Shown: in pieces, positions 1-8,758 of the stretch
How positions within the stretch are numbered: position 1 is the first letter of the stretch
Layout: each line of letters begins with the position of its first letter
Assembly: GCF_004005815.1 (NCBI RefSeq)
Contig: NZ_SACK01000001.1
Span: 682,001-746,000, forward strand
Direction of reading: 5' to 3'
From: Mucilaginibacter limnophilus
Lineage (GTDB): Bacteria > Bacteroidota > Bacteroidia > Sphingobacteriales > Sphingobacteriaceae
Length of the DNA: 64,000 nt
The notes under the pieces: generated by a model
Databases searched by the model: none
Told to the model about the DNA's origin: nothing
The model's input: only the letters and a program-made list of their open reading frames with translations
Program-made: the position numbers and the translations under genes

Positions 1-1
1 A

Positions 2-1084
2 GTTATTGATGAAGCCGGGAAGCGTGGTTTGTATATGGCTTTATTACCTACCTGGGCAGCAGGCATTTTTAATAAAGAAGGTAAAAGTTCATTATTGAAT
101 ACGCAAACCGCCTATGAGTATGGCCGCCTGTTAGGAAAACGTTACCGTGATAAACCGGTAATATGGATACTGGGTGGCGACCGCAACGTACAGACAGATA
201 ATGAATATGAAATATGGAATGCCATGGCTAAAGGCATTACTGAAACTAATAATGGCCAAAACCTTATCACCTATCACCCCACAGCGCCGGTAACTTCAAG
301 CTACTGGTTTCATAATCAGGCATGGTTGTCATTTAATGGTATTCAAACAGGGCACGAGCGGAAATTTAATCCGGTTTATGAGTTTGCTGCCGTTTTCAGT
401 CAATCGTTACCTTTAAAGCCGTATGTAAATCTAGAACCGGCGTACGAAGACATAGCTGTTCAATTTTGGAAACAGACAGATTACGCCGCGGCCGGTAAAA
501 CCGTTGATGATGTGATTGGCAACAAAGGTTTGATAAAAGATACTTCGTTTTTTAAAAAAGGCTTTTTTGACGGATATGATATACGTATGGAAGCTTACTG
601 GACATTTTTTGCAGGTGGGGCTGGCTATACTTATGGTAACAACGCAATTTGGCAAATGTACAGGCCTGGAGACAAATACGAGGTTGCCGCGCTGCATTAT
701 TGGAACACCGCACTAAACAGGCCCGGTGCCACAGCCATAAAATATATGCGGCAACTGTTTACACAATATCCGCTTGGTAGTTTTCATATCGATCAATCTG
801 TTATTTATGGTGCCAACTTTTATAATGATGAACATATAAGGGCTGTAGTAGCTAACAATAATTCCTTTTTACTTATCTATCTTAATAAAGGACAATCGGT
901 ACGGGTTGTTATGAATAAGCTGCAAAGCTCAGGCGAAGCCTACTGGTTTAATCCGCGAAACGGAGAGAAGCAATTAATAGGCAAGATTGAAAACACCGGT
1001 ATTAAAACATTCAATCCGCCAAAAGAAAACACTCCAGCGGGTAACGACTGGATTTTAATTTTACAAAGCTCACAAACTAATTAA
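2..1084 (+). CDS. GH140-like apiosidase (DUF4038 family), 5'-truncated by window edge
   Basis: The reading frame is open from base 2, so the gene begins before the window; the part seen encodes about 360 residues. It resembles the catalytic TIM barrel of DUF4038/GH140 glycosidases followed by the small C-terminal beta domain annotated as putative collagen-binding. The GGD motif (Asp codon 179-181) and the NLEP motif (Glu codon 434-436) sit where the GH140 acid and nucleophile Asp/Glu pair is expected. GH140 enzymes release D-apiose from rhamnogalacturonan II. The position just upstream of an apiose catabolic operon supports that activity. A signal peptide cannot be checked because the N-terminus is missing. 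The neighbouring SGNH gene follows 35 bp later on the same strand. The family call is strong; the exact substrate is inferred from context. Confidence 0.8.
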   Translation, partial: VIDEAGKRGLYMALLPTWAAGIFNKEGKSSLLNTQTAYEYGRLLGKRYRDKPVIWILGGDRNVQTDNEYEIWNAMAKGITETNNGQNLITYHPTAPVTSSYWFHNQAWLSFNGIQTGHERKFNPVYEFAAVFSQSLPLKPYVNLEPAYEDIAVQFWKQTDYAAAGKTVDDVIGNKGLIKDTSFFKKGFFDGYDIRMEAYWTFFAGGAGYTYGNNAIWQMYRPGDKYEVAALHYWNTALNRPGATAIKYMRQLFTQYPLGSFHIDQSVIYGANFYNDEHIRAVVANNNSFLLIYLNKGQSVRVVMNKLQSSGEAYWFNPRNGEKQLIGKIENTGIKTFNPPKENTPAGNDWILILQSSQTN

Positions 1085-1119
1085 TATATAAGCCGTGCAG
1101 GCTGCATCGAAAAATAAAT

Positions 1120-2274
1120 ATGAATTTCAATAGCAAAATATTACTTATAGTACTTTTAATGTTTGTGATAAATTTGTCGGGTTTTGCCGCTGATAACGAC
1201 AGTACTATTGTATCAACAAAAAAGGGGACTATTCTTTATAAAATTGATTTTAAAAAGGGTTTTTCTGTAACCGATTTTGCCAACCCCGGTAACTGGGTGT
1301 TTACCAAAAAGGGCGTTACATCTACAAAAACAGGACTATCAAACTACTTAATGCTTTACCGGCAGTACAGTGTTAACAAGCGTAAGGGAGCGGTAAGGGT
1401 TACCATGGGGAACAAAACCCGTTTCAATTTTTTTACTGTTGAAACCGACCATTTCCACCGCTTTGGTACACTTGTACAACTCGACGCTGCCGAGGGCGCA
1501 TTAAAAATTTATGCCCACTACAATGCCGATAGCACTCTTTATCCATCTGTATTAATTAACCGCCCTTACAAGTTTATAGCCGGGCATGATTACACGGTAT
1601 CAATGATGCGTGATAATAATGATAACATGTTTACCATTACCGACCATAGCACTAATTTAAGCGATACAGTGGTAGATAAAGGTGGTATTACAAGCGGCAT
1701 TGTACGTGATGGTTTTGCTGTAGCGACTGAAAGCGGAGAACCACCTGTAGTAAAGTCCCTGGTTATAAACACCGCTTACGATAAAAATATGAAGGTATTA
1801 TACATGGGCGATAGCATAACCGAAGGGCTTTGTAATCATCCTGGATTATACAGTAAGTATGGTGCCATTTCCGGCCGTTCAGCAGGAGTGGTATCCGGTG
1901 TGCAAAGCAGGGTATGGTCTGAACTGGCTATACTAAAACCTAAATATGTGGTTATTACTATTGGTACTAATGGTGAAAATTCTATAGCAAACTTAACCTA
2001 CCTTTGCCAAAGTATTATGCGGTTGGGTATCACCCCAATATTGAATAACATACCGTGGAAACAACCCGCTTCTGTTGTTGAAGATAATAAGATAATTGCG
2101 GCAGTAAGGCAAAACCTCGGGCTCAAGGGAGCCCTTTATGATGTAGCCACTTCCATTGATGGGAAAAATGAGCAACAGGATTTCAGTATTTTTTATGACG
2201 GTGTACATCCCGACGCAGTTGGTGTAAAACGTATGCTTACCCAACTAAAAAAAGATGTGCCCGAACTGTTCTGA
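1120..2274 (+). CDS. Secreted SGNH/GDSL-type esterase with N-terminal beta domain
   Basis: The 384-residue protein starts with a signal peptide (hydrophobic stretch to about residue 23). Residues 30-220 look like a beta-rich, lectin-like module of unknown function. The C-terminal part is an SGNH hydrolase: block I GDSITEG with nucleophile Ser232, block III IGTN with Asn284, and block V DGVH with Asp360 and His363. Enzymes of this family remove acetyl groups or other esters from polysaccharides. Lying directly behind the apiosidase and in front of a terminator, it probably de-esterifies the same pectic glycan, which is inference. The substrate cannot be read from the sequence. Confidence 0.78.
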   Translation: MNFNSKILLIVLLMFVINLSGFAADNDSTIVSTKKGTILYKIDFKKGFSVTDFANPGNWVFTKKGVTSTKTGLSNYLMLYRQYSVNKRKGAVRVTMGNKTRFNFFTVETDHFHRFGTLVQLDAAEGALKIYAHYNADSTLYPSVLINRPYKFIAGHDYTVSMMRDNNDNMFTITDHSTNLSDTVVDKGGITSGIVRDGFAVATESGEPPVVKSLVINTAYDKNMKVLYMGDSITEGLCNHPGLYSKYGAISGRSAGVVSGVQSRVWSELAILKPKYVVITIGTNGENSIANLTYLCQSIMRLGITPILNNIPWKQPASVVEDNKIIAAVRQNLGLKGALYDVATSIDGKNEQQDFSIFYDGVHPDAVGVKRMLTQLKKDVPELF

Positions 2275-2294
2275 AGAATCTTGCTCTTAAATAT

Positions 2295-2326
2295 AAAACG
2301 CTCTATCATCATGGAGCGTTTTTTGT
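2295..2326 (+). terminator. Rho-independent terminator after the SGNH gene
   Basis: A 9-bp stem (2295-2303 with 2314-2322), extendable by two more pairs, is followed by a T-rich tract. It ends the upstream glycosidase/esterase transcript and separates it from the apiose operon. Confidence 0.8.
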
Positions 2327-2567
2327 TTTTGTAGTTTGATGTTTGCGAAATGTGCTATTACATCAAATTATTGAAAATTAATCTTGTCAAGCTTACCGAT
2401 TAAGCCGGAGTTAACCTTTTTTTAACCCTTTGCGCTTCTATTTGCAACAGCTAATTAATGCCGAATTAATAGCTGCTGATTATAAACCCCATGTTTGAAA
2501 CCGGTCTTAACAAGACTGTCAACATCGTAGTAATCCGGGATGTTACAAGCATGTTCAATTAAAATAA
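2327..2567 (+). promoter_or_regulatory. Promoter/operator region of the apiose operon
   Basis: This 241-bp gene-free stretch precedes apsD. It contains a near-consensus Bacteroidota -7 box (TCTATTTG, 2437-2444). Just downstream is an imperfect dyad at 2448-2475 (arms CAGCTAATTAAT and ATTAATAGCTG). A second short hyphenated palindrome, GTCTTAACAAGAC, lies at 2504-2516. A dyad overlapping the expected transcript start fits an operator for a repressor or activator of the downstream operon; no binding protein is identified. No clear -33 TTG is seen. Confidence 0.45.
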
Positions 2568-3623
2568 ATGCTGAGCGAAAAGTCTAAGTTAAGGTTTGCT
2601 GTAATTGGTTGTGGCTTTTGGTCGCAATTTCAAATAGCAGCCTGGCACGAACTCGAAGGTGTTGAACTTGTAGCCGTTTACAACCGTAGTGTTGAAAAGG
2701 CGTGCGATACAGCATTGAAATTTGGTGTGCCACATTACTACGATAAAATTGAAGAACTCTTCAGGAATGAGCAACTGGACTTTGTTGACATTATAACGGA
2801 TGTTGATACCCATGCTCAGTTTATTAACATGGCACTTGAACATAATGTAGCGGTAATTTGCCAGAAACCGTTAACCGCTGATTTCAAAACTGCCGAAACG
2901 CTGGTTGCAAAAGCAATAAAAAGGAATATCCCGTTTTTTGTACATGAAAACTTCAGGTGGCAACTGCCCATCCGTAAGCTAAAAATTGCTATTGATAGCG
3001 GCGTTATAGGCAATGTTTTTAAGGCAAGGGTTTCATTTTGTTCGGCTTTCCCGGTGTTTGATAACCAACCTTTTTTGGCAACGCTTGATCAATTTATACT
3101 TACCGACATTGGCTCACATATTTTTGATATAGTAAGATACCTGTTTGGCGACGCTGAGAATATTTACTGTAAAACAAAAACAGTCAACAAAAAAATAAAA
3201 GGCGAAGATGTAGCCAACGCTTTTTTGGAAATGCAAAACGGCATACACTGTTACGCTGAGATGTCTTACGCTTCAATATTAGAGAAAGAGGTATTTCCGC
3301 AAACGCTTGTACTGGTGGAAGGAGAGCAGGGCTCTATCGAACTTGCGCCCGGCTTCGAACTGAAAATTACTACGCGCCATGGTTCAACCAGTTCAGTTAT
3401 TCAACCTGAAATGTATAATTGGGTTGACCCTGATTATGCTGTGGTACATTCATGCATAGTTGATATAAATAGAAATTTCCGCGATGCATTGCTAAACGGC
3501 TACGATGCCGAAACTTCGGCCGCCGACAATCTAAAAACATTACAGTTAGTATTTGCTGCTTACCAATCGGCAGCAGAAGGCAAGGCTATCTCTGTAAATA
3601 CAAACTTTGTTTATGAACACTGA
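2568..3623 (+). CDS. apsD: Gfo/Idh/MocA-family dehydrogenase, probable D-apiose 1-dehydrogenase
   Basis: The 351-residue protein has an N-terminal Rossmann fold (VIGCGFWSQ at about residue 12), the family Lys in the QKP motif near residue 100, and the substrate-site motif DIGSHIFD near residue 183. All are typical of NAD(P)-dependent Gfo/Idh/MocA sugar dehydrogenases. In the described D-apiose pathway a protein of this family oxidises D-apiose to apionolactone. It is the first gene of an eight-gene operon that also carries the RuBisCO-like protein, kinase, oxidoisomerase and lactonase of that pathway, which is the main basis for the specific name. It overlaps the next gene by 11 nt. Family call near certain; substrate by context. 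Confidence 0.78.
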   Translation: MLSEKSKLRFAVIGCGFWSQFQIAAWHELEGVELVAVYNRSVEKACDTALKFGVPHYYDKIEELFRNEQLDFVDIITDVDTHAQFINMALEHNVAVICQKPLTADFKTAETLVAKAIKRNIPFFVHENFRWQLPIRKLKIAIDSGVIGNVFKARVSFCSAFPVFDNQPFLATLDQFILTDIGSHIFDIVRYLFGDAENIYCKTKTVNKKIKGEDVANAFLEMQNGIHCYAEMSYASILEKEVFPQTLVLVEGEQGSIELAPGFELKITTRHGSTSSVIQPEMYNWVDPDYAVVHSCIVDINRNFRDALLNGYDAETSAADNLKTLQLVFAAYQSAAEGKAISVNTNFVYEH

Positions 3624-4866
3624 TAATATTATACGCGCTAAATACCTTATAGAAACAAGCCAACCGCTTGAAAAAGCCGCCCAGATGATGGCCGGCGAAC
3701 AATCGTGCGGAACGTTTGTGCGCGTGCCCGGCGAAACTGATGAATTGCGCGAGCAATTTTCGGCAAAGGTAGAGTTGATTGAAGAGTTAGGAACAGTGCC
3801 GCAACCTACCTTACCGGGTGCCAAGCATGCCGCCGCTAATGTACCTGTACAACGAGCTATAGTACAATTAGCGTGGCCCTTTCACAATGTGGGGGCCAAC
3901 TTACCTAACCTGATGGCAACAGTGGCCGGTAACTTATATGAATTAAACCCGTTTTCTGGCTTAAAACTGCTTGATGTGGAGATACCCCCCGCGTTTGCCG
4001 ATAAATACCCCGGCCCGCAGTTTGGTATTGAAGGCACGCGTAAACTTACCGGGGTGTACAACCGCCCGGTAATAGGCACCATTATAAAACCGAGTGTAGG
4101 GCTTACGCCCGAAGCAACAGCGGCACAAACCGAAACGCTTATTGAAGTTGGTCTTGACTTTTTAAAAGACGACGAACTGATGGGCAATCCGCCGCATTCA
4201 CCTTTTGAAAAGCGGGTGAAATTGGTAATGGATGTTATCAATCGCTATGCCGATAAAACAGGTAAAAAGCCCATGTATGCTTTTAATATAAGCGGCGATG
4301 TTGACGATATGCTAAACATGCACGATGTGGTGTTGAATAATGGCGGTACCTGTGTTATGGTGAGTATAAACCATGTTGGGCTTTCCGGTTTCAGCAAGTT
4401 GCGTCAGCATGCACAACTGCCTATTCATGGGCATCGTAATTTTTGGGGGGCGCTTAGCCGCAGCGAAGTATTGGGTGTTGATTTTCAGGCTTATCAAAAA
4501 ATCTGGCGCCTGGCCGGGGTCGACCACCTGCACACTAACGGCATACGCAACAAGTTTTGTGAAGCTGATGAGTCGGTTATTAAATCAATAAAATCATGTT
4601 TAACACCCATGCTTGACGGTTACCCTGTAATGCCGGTTATATCGTCGGGTCAGTGGGCCGGGCAGGCGGTTGATACCTATAACGCTATCAACTCCACCGA
4701 TGTAATGTATGTATGCGGGGGCGGCATTGTGGCGCATCCGGCGGGTATTGCTGCCGGTGTACGTAGTGTGGTACAAGCATGGGAAGCAGCTATTAAAGGC
4801 GAAAGCCTGGCGGCATACGCCGAAAAGCACATCGAATTAAAACAAGCAATTGAGGTATATGGCTGA
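3613..4866 (+). CDS. oiaX: RuBisCO-like protein, probable 3-oxo-isoapionate-4-phosphate decarboxylase
   Basis: The 417-residue protein has the RuBisCO large-chain fold. The ATG at 3613 is preferred over a TTG two codons earlier. Key RuBisCO residues are kept: Lys159 in the IIKPSVGL motif, the carbamylation-type Lys185 with Asp187/Glu188 in FLKDDE, His272/His274 in the HGHR motif, and loop-6 Lys314 in RNKF. The Lys159-Lys185 spacing (26) equals that of Lys175-Lys201 in plant RuBisCO. It is not a CO2-fixing enzyme: no small subunit or phosphoribulokinase is present. Together with the kinase and oxidoisomerase genes this matches OiaX, which decarboxylates 3-oxo-isoapionate 4-phosphate to L-erythrulose 1-phosphate. 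It overlaps oiaK by 8 nt. An MtnW-type methionine-salvage role is the alternative but lacks any supporting neighbour. Confidence 0.82.
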   Translation: MNTDNIIRAKYLIETSQPLEKAAQMMAGEQSCGTFVRVPGETDELREQFSAKVELIEELGTVPQPTLPGAKHAAANVPVQRAIVQLAWPFHNVGANLPNLMATVAGNLYELNPFSGLKLLDVEIPPAFADKYPGPQFGIEGTRKLTGVYNRPVIGTIIKPSVGLTPEATAAQTETLIEVGLDFLKDDELMGNPPHSPFEKRVKLVMDVINRYADKTGKKPMYAFNISGDVDDMLNMHDVVLNNGGTCVMVSINHVGLSGFSKLRQHAQLPIHGHRNFWGALSRSEVLGVDFQAYQKIWRLAGVDHLHTNGIRNKFCEADESVIKSIKSCLTPMLDGYPVMPVISSGQWAGQAVDTYNAINSTDVMYVCGGGIVAHPAGIAAGVRSVVQAWEAAIKGESLAAYAEKHIELKQAIEVYG

Positions 4867-6241
4867 TAAGATGTTGCTTTCTTTTTACGGTGACGATTTT
4901 ACCGGTTCAACAGATGTAATGGAAGCGCTTACATTGAGTGGTATACCTGCTGCGCTTTTTTTAACACCGCCAACGCACGATGAATTAAAAATATTCCGTT
5001 TAAAAAATACCAAGACGGACATTGCGGCATTCGGTGTGGCCGGCGTAAGCAGGAGCATGAGTGTAAGCGAAATGGAAAGTGAATTGCCGGCCATATTTGA
5101 AAAGTTGGCCACCATACCCACAAAATATTTTCATTATAAAGTATGCTCTACTTTTGATTCGTCGCCCAGGCAGGGAAGCATTGGCAGGGCCATTGATATT
5201 GCACTGGAATATTTTCCCTCAAAATGGGTGCCCTTGCTGGTAGCTGCTCCGGCACTTAACCGCTTTTGTGTGTTCGGCAATTTGTTCGCAAGGGTGGATG
5301 GCCAAACCTACCGTTTAGACAGGCATCCAACCATGTCGGTACATCCGGCCACACCAATGGATGAAAGCGATTTGCGGCTGCACTTAGGCAAACAAACCAA
5401 CCGACCGATAAAATTAGTTGATGTTCAGACGCTTGAATCATCTAAAGTAGCTGAAATATTTACCAGGCAGTTAATTAGCGAGAATAATGTTCCTGTTGTT
5501 TTGTTTGACGCTTTGCACAACGAACACTTATCGGTATGCGGTCAGGCTATTGATGCACTTAACTCAGGTGAAAGGCAGCTCATCGTAGGTTCATCCGGAG
5601 TTGAGTATGCATTGGGTGACTTACTTAAATCTGATGCTGTGAGTGGTTACTCAATTCCTGATAACATTGACACAACGGAGCAGGTTATCGTAATTGCAGG
5701 CAGTTGCTCGCCCGGAACAAAAAGGCAGATAGAATATGCTATTGAAGAAGGCTTTGAAGCCATTAAGGTAAATACCGCAGAACTTGCTGACGCATTATCG
5801 ACAGAGAAAGAAGTAGAACGCGTTGCCACCAAAGCATTATATGCACTGCAAAATAATCGTGATATAATTCTCTACACAGCCCTTGGCCCGCATGACGATG
5901 ATATTAGCAAAACTAAAGAGATACTTGACAATAAAGGAATATCGGCAAATGCCATCGGTAAACAATTAGGTTCAGTATTAAAAAAACTTTTAAACGAATA
6001 CCACAGCAGCAGGGTGGTAGTGGCAGGTGGAGATACTTCAGGCTATGTGTCAAGAGCGTTAGGTATTTACGCGTTTGAGCTATTGGCGCCAATTGCCCCC
6101 GGAGCTCCATTATGCACAGCACATTCTACTATAAACGCATTTGATGGATTGCAAGTAGCACTTAAAGGCGGCCAAAATGGGGATGATCAATATTTTATAA
6201 AAGTTAAAAACGCCGGTACAAGCCAAAAACAGGTAATATGA
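4859..6241 (+). CDS. oiaK: DUF1537 four-carbon acid sugar kinase family, probable 3-oxo-isoapionate kinase
   Basis: The 460-residue protein belongs to the DUF1537 sugar-acid kinases. The N-terminal substrate motif GDDFTGSTD lies near residue 11, and the C-terminal nucleotide-binding part has VAGGDTSG and APIAPGAPLC. The ATG at 4859 is chosen; a TTG three codons upstream is less likely. In the apiose pathway the kinase OiaK phosphorylates 3-oxo-isoapionate so that the RuBisCO-like protein can decarboxylate it. Direct overlap with oiaX (8 nt) and with the transporter ATPase gene (4 nt, ATGA) shows translational coupling. Related members act on erythronate or threonate, so specificity rests on the operon. 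Confidence 0.8.
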   Translation: MADKMLLSFYGDDFTGSTDVMEALTLSGIPAALFLTPPTHDELKIFRLKNTKTDIAAFGVAGVSRSMSVSEMESELPAIFEKLATIPTKYFHYKVCSTFDSSPRQGSIGRAIDIALEYFPSKWVPLLVAAPALNRFCVFGNLFARVDGQTYRLDRHPTMSVHPATPMDESDLRLHLGKQTNRPIKLVDVQTLESSKVAEIFTRQLISENNVPVVLFDALHNEHLSVCGQAIDALNSGERQLIVGSSGVEYALGDLLKSDAVSGYSIPDNIDTTEQVIVIAGSCSPGTKRQIEYAIEEGFEAIKVNTAELADALSTEKEVERVATKALYALQNNRDIILYTALGPHDDDISKTKEILDNKGISANAIGKQLGSVLKKLLNEYHSSRVVVAGGDTSGYVSRALGIYAFELLAPIAPGAPLCTAHSTINAFDGLQVALKGGQNGDDQYFIKVKNAGTSQKQVI

Positions 6242-7764
6242 TTGAGCAACAAACGGATATAAGCATTGAAGTGCGCAATATTACCAAAACTTTCCCCGGC
6301 GTAAAGGCCCTGTCTGACGTAAATCTCAGCGTAGCAAAAGGTACAGTGCATGCGCTTTGCGGAGAAAATGGCGCAGGCAAAAGCACCCTCATGAAAATAC
6401 TCACCGGGAATTATCAGCCTGATGGCGGACGGATTTTTATCAACGGAAAAGAAACGGTAATTAAAAGCCAAAAACATGCACGCGACCTGGGGATTGGTAT
6501 TGTTTACCAGGAGCGAAGCCTGGTTAAAAACTTAAGTGTTGCCGAAAATATATTTACAGGTAACGAGCCACGTAATCAACTGGGTTTTATAAAGTATCGT
6601 GAGCTATTTGCAAAAGCAACGGTATTGTTGAAAAAGCTCAATATCAATATAAATCCTCAAGTAAAGGTTGCCACGCTTTCGCCGGGATTACAGCAAATGG
6701 TTGAAATTGCCAAAGCTTTGTCGCAGCAGCCACGCGTATTGATACTTGATGAACCTACGGCATCAATAACAGAAACAGAAACGAAAATCCTGTTTGAAAT
6801 TATTCTGCAGCTTAAGAAACAGGGAACTGCAATTATATACATATCGCACCGCATGACCGAGATTTTTAAGATTTGCGATGTTGTATCGATATTAAAAGAT
6901 GGTTGTTACCAGGGCACCTACCAATGCGAAGAGATAACCATTGATGATGTCATAAAAAAAATGGTTGGCCGTGAAATGAAGCAAATAGACGTTACTTCAT
7001 TTATACAAAATGAAACTGCCATAGAAGTACGGAATGCTTCGGGAAATGGCTTCTCAAATATTAGTTTTTCGGCACGTAAAGGCGAAATAATTGGTATAAC
7101 CGGATTGGTAGGGGCGGGCCGGACAGAATTAGTACGTGCAATTTTTGGCGCTGATGAACTAGCATCAGGAGAAGTCTATTTAAACGGTGCCGCTGTCTCA
7201 ATAAATCATCCATCGCAAGCGATTAAAAATGGTATAGCTTATTTGCCCGAAGAACGCAAGGAGCAAGGCCTTTTTATGGACATGGGAATAGCCGATAATA
7301 TAATATCGGGCAACCTGAGTGCTGTAGCAAAGCATAACCTGCTTAACAAAAAACTTATAAAAACAGCTGCTAACTCATACGTGCGGCAATTAGCAATAAA
7401 AACACCTTCAGTATCCACAAAAGTGGCTAACCTGAGTGGCGGTAACCAGCAAAAGGTAGTACTTGCCCGTTGGCTGGCACTTAACCCAACTGTGTTTATT
7501 GTTGACGAACCTACCCACGGTGTTGATATAGGTGCTAAGTATGAGATATATCAGTTGTTGCAAAACCTGGCTAAAACAGGCTCCACTATTATACTTATTT
7601 CATCAGAATTGCCAGAAGTTCTTGCGTTGAGCGACCGGATATTGTTAATGTATAAAGGTACCATAACCGGCTGCATACCGCGGTTGCTAGCCTCTGAAGA
7701 ATTAATAATGGAATACGCCTCCGGATTAAAAAAGGATAGCGCTCAAATGCAACAGGTAGCCTAA
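6238..7764 (+). CDS. Sugar ABC importer ATPase with two nucleotide-binding domains (RbsA/XylG type)
   Basis: The 508-residue ATPase carries two ABC domains in tandem, as in ribose-type importers. Domain 1 has Walker A GENGAGKST near residue 43 and Walker B LILDEPTAS. Domain 2 has a degenerate Walker A (GLVGAGRTEL), signature LSGGNQQK and Walker B VDEPTHG. The degenerate second P-loop is normal for this class. It would energise uptake of free D-apiose with the permease and lipoprotein encoded next. It lies inside the operon, overlapping oiaK by 4 nt and 10 bp from the permease gene. Confidence 0.9.
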   Translation: MIEQQTDISIEVRNITKTFPGVKALSDVNLSVAKGTVHALCGENGAGKSTLMKILTGNYQPDGGRIFINGKETVIKSQKHARDLGIGIVYQERSLVKNLSVAENIFTGNEPRNQLGFIKYRELFAKATVLLKKLNININPQVKVATLSPGLQQMVEIAKALSQQPRVLILDEPTASITETETKILFEIILQLKKQGTAIIYISHRMTEIFKICDVVSILKDGCYQGTYQCEEITIDDVIKKMVGREMKQIDVTSFIQNETAIEVRNASGNGFSNISFSARKGEIIGITGLVGAGRTELVRAIFGADELASGEVYLNGAAVSINHPSQAIKNGIAYLPEERKEQGLFMDMGIADNIISGNLSAVAKHNLLNKKLIKTAANSYVRQLAIKTPSVSTKVANLSGGNQQKVVLARWLALNPTVFIVDEPTHGVDIGAKYEIYQLLQNLAKTGSTIILISSELPEVLALSDRILLMYKGTITGCIPRLLASEELIMEYASGLKKDSAQMQQVA

Positions 7765-7774
7765 ATTATTGACC

Positions 7775-8752
7775 ATGAAAAAACTATTACAAGAGCGGGA
7801 AGCATTTTTGGCAATAGCTATTGTGCTGATATGCATTGCAGCAAGCATTGCGTGGCCCGGTGTGTTCCCTACATTTGATAACCTGTCGCAAGTATTACTC
7901 AATTTATCAATTGATGCCATTGTTGCCGTCGGCATGATGCTATTGCTTATTTCCGGTTCATTCGACCTTTCGGTAGGCTCGGTAGTGGCTTTTAGTGGTG
8001 GTATCACCGCCTACCTGCTATATTATTGTGGCATGTACCCTCTGCCTGCAGTATTAATCGGCATGTCTGCAGCAGCATTGGTAGGTTTTATTAACGGTTA
8101 CCTGGTAGCAAAAGCCGGTATAAATCCCATGATACAAACACTTGCTATGATGGGTATTATACGCGGAGCCGCACTAATGATAAGCGGCTCAGGTATTCAA
8201 AATCTGCCTGCCGATTTTAATGTACTGGGACAAAGTAACTTCCTTGGTTTACAGTCGCCGGTTTGGGTGATGCTGCTTGTTGTATTCAGCTTTGATTTCC
8301 TGGTATCAAAAAACATATTTTTTAGGAGATATTACTACATAGGCAACAATGAAAAGGCGGCCATGTTATCAGGCATCAAAGTGCAAAAACTTAAAATAAC
8401 GGGTTTTATACTGGCTTCGCTGCTGGCTGGTCTTGCCGGCATCTTGCTGGCATCGCGCTTGGGCGCTTCGTTGGGCACTTCCGGCAAGGGCATGGAGTTG
8501 CGCGTTATTACTGCTGCCATTTTAGGCGGAGCAAGCCTTTCAGGCGGCGAAGGTCGAATAATGGGGGCGCTGCTTGGTACCATCTTTATGGCAGTAATCA
8601 GCAATATCATGATTATAGCACGGGTGTCGGGCTACTGGCAGGAGATGGTGCTGGGTTTAATACTCATACTGGCCGTGTGGATTGATATTGTGCTGAAAGA
8701 TCCGCGCGGTTTATCACTTAAAGCCCGATTTACAAAACTTAAAACTTCCTAA
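7775..8752 (+). CDS. Sugar ABC importer permease (RbsC/XylH type)
   Basis: The roughly 325-residue, very hydrophobic protein has about ten predicted membrane segments and the BPD_transp_2 features of ribose-type permeases (GSFDLSVGSV near residue 60, LGGASLSGGEGRI near residue 250). The ATG at 7775 is preferred to the TTG at 7769. It forms the inner-membrane channel of the presumed apiose importer and lies 10 bp after the ATPase gene and 6 bp before the binding-protein gene. Confidence 0.9.
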   Translation: MKKLLQEREAFLAIAIVLICIAASIAWPGVFPTFDNLSQVLLNLSIDAIVAVGMMLLLISGSFDLSVGSVVAFSGGITAYLLYYCGMYPLPAVLIGMSAAALVGFINGYLVAKAGINPMIQTLAMMGIIRGAALMISGSGIQNLPADFNVLGQSNFLGLQSPVWVMLLVVFSFDFLVSKNIFFRRYYYIGNNEKAAMLSGIKVQKLKITGFILASLLAGLAGILLASRLGASLGTSGKGMELRVITAAILGGASLSGGEGRIMGALLGTIFMAVISNIMIIARVSGYWQEMVLGLILILAVWIDIVLKDPRGLSLKARFTKLKTS

Positions 8753-8758
8753 TAATTG

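Noticed and set aside
3613..4866. A true CO2-fixing RuBisCO large subunit
   Set aside because: There is no small subunit, phosphoribulokinase or carboxysome gene, and the operon context is apiose catabolism; it is a RuBisCO-like protein.
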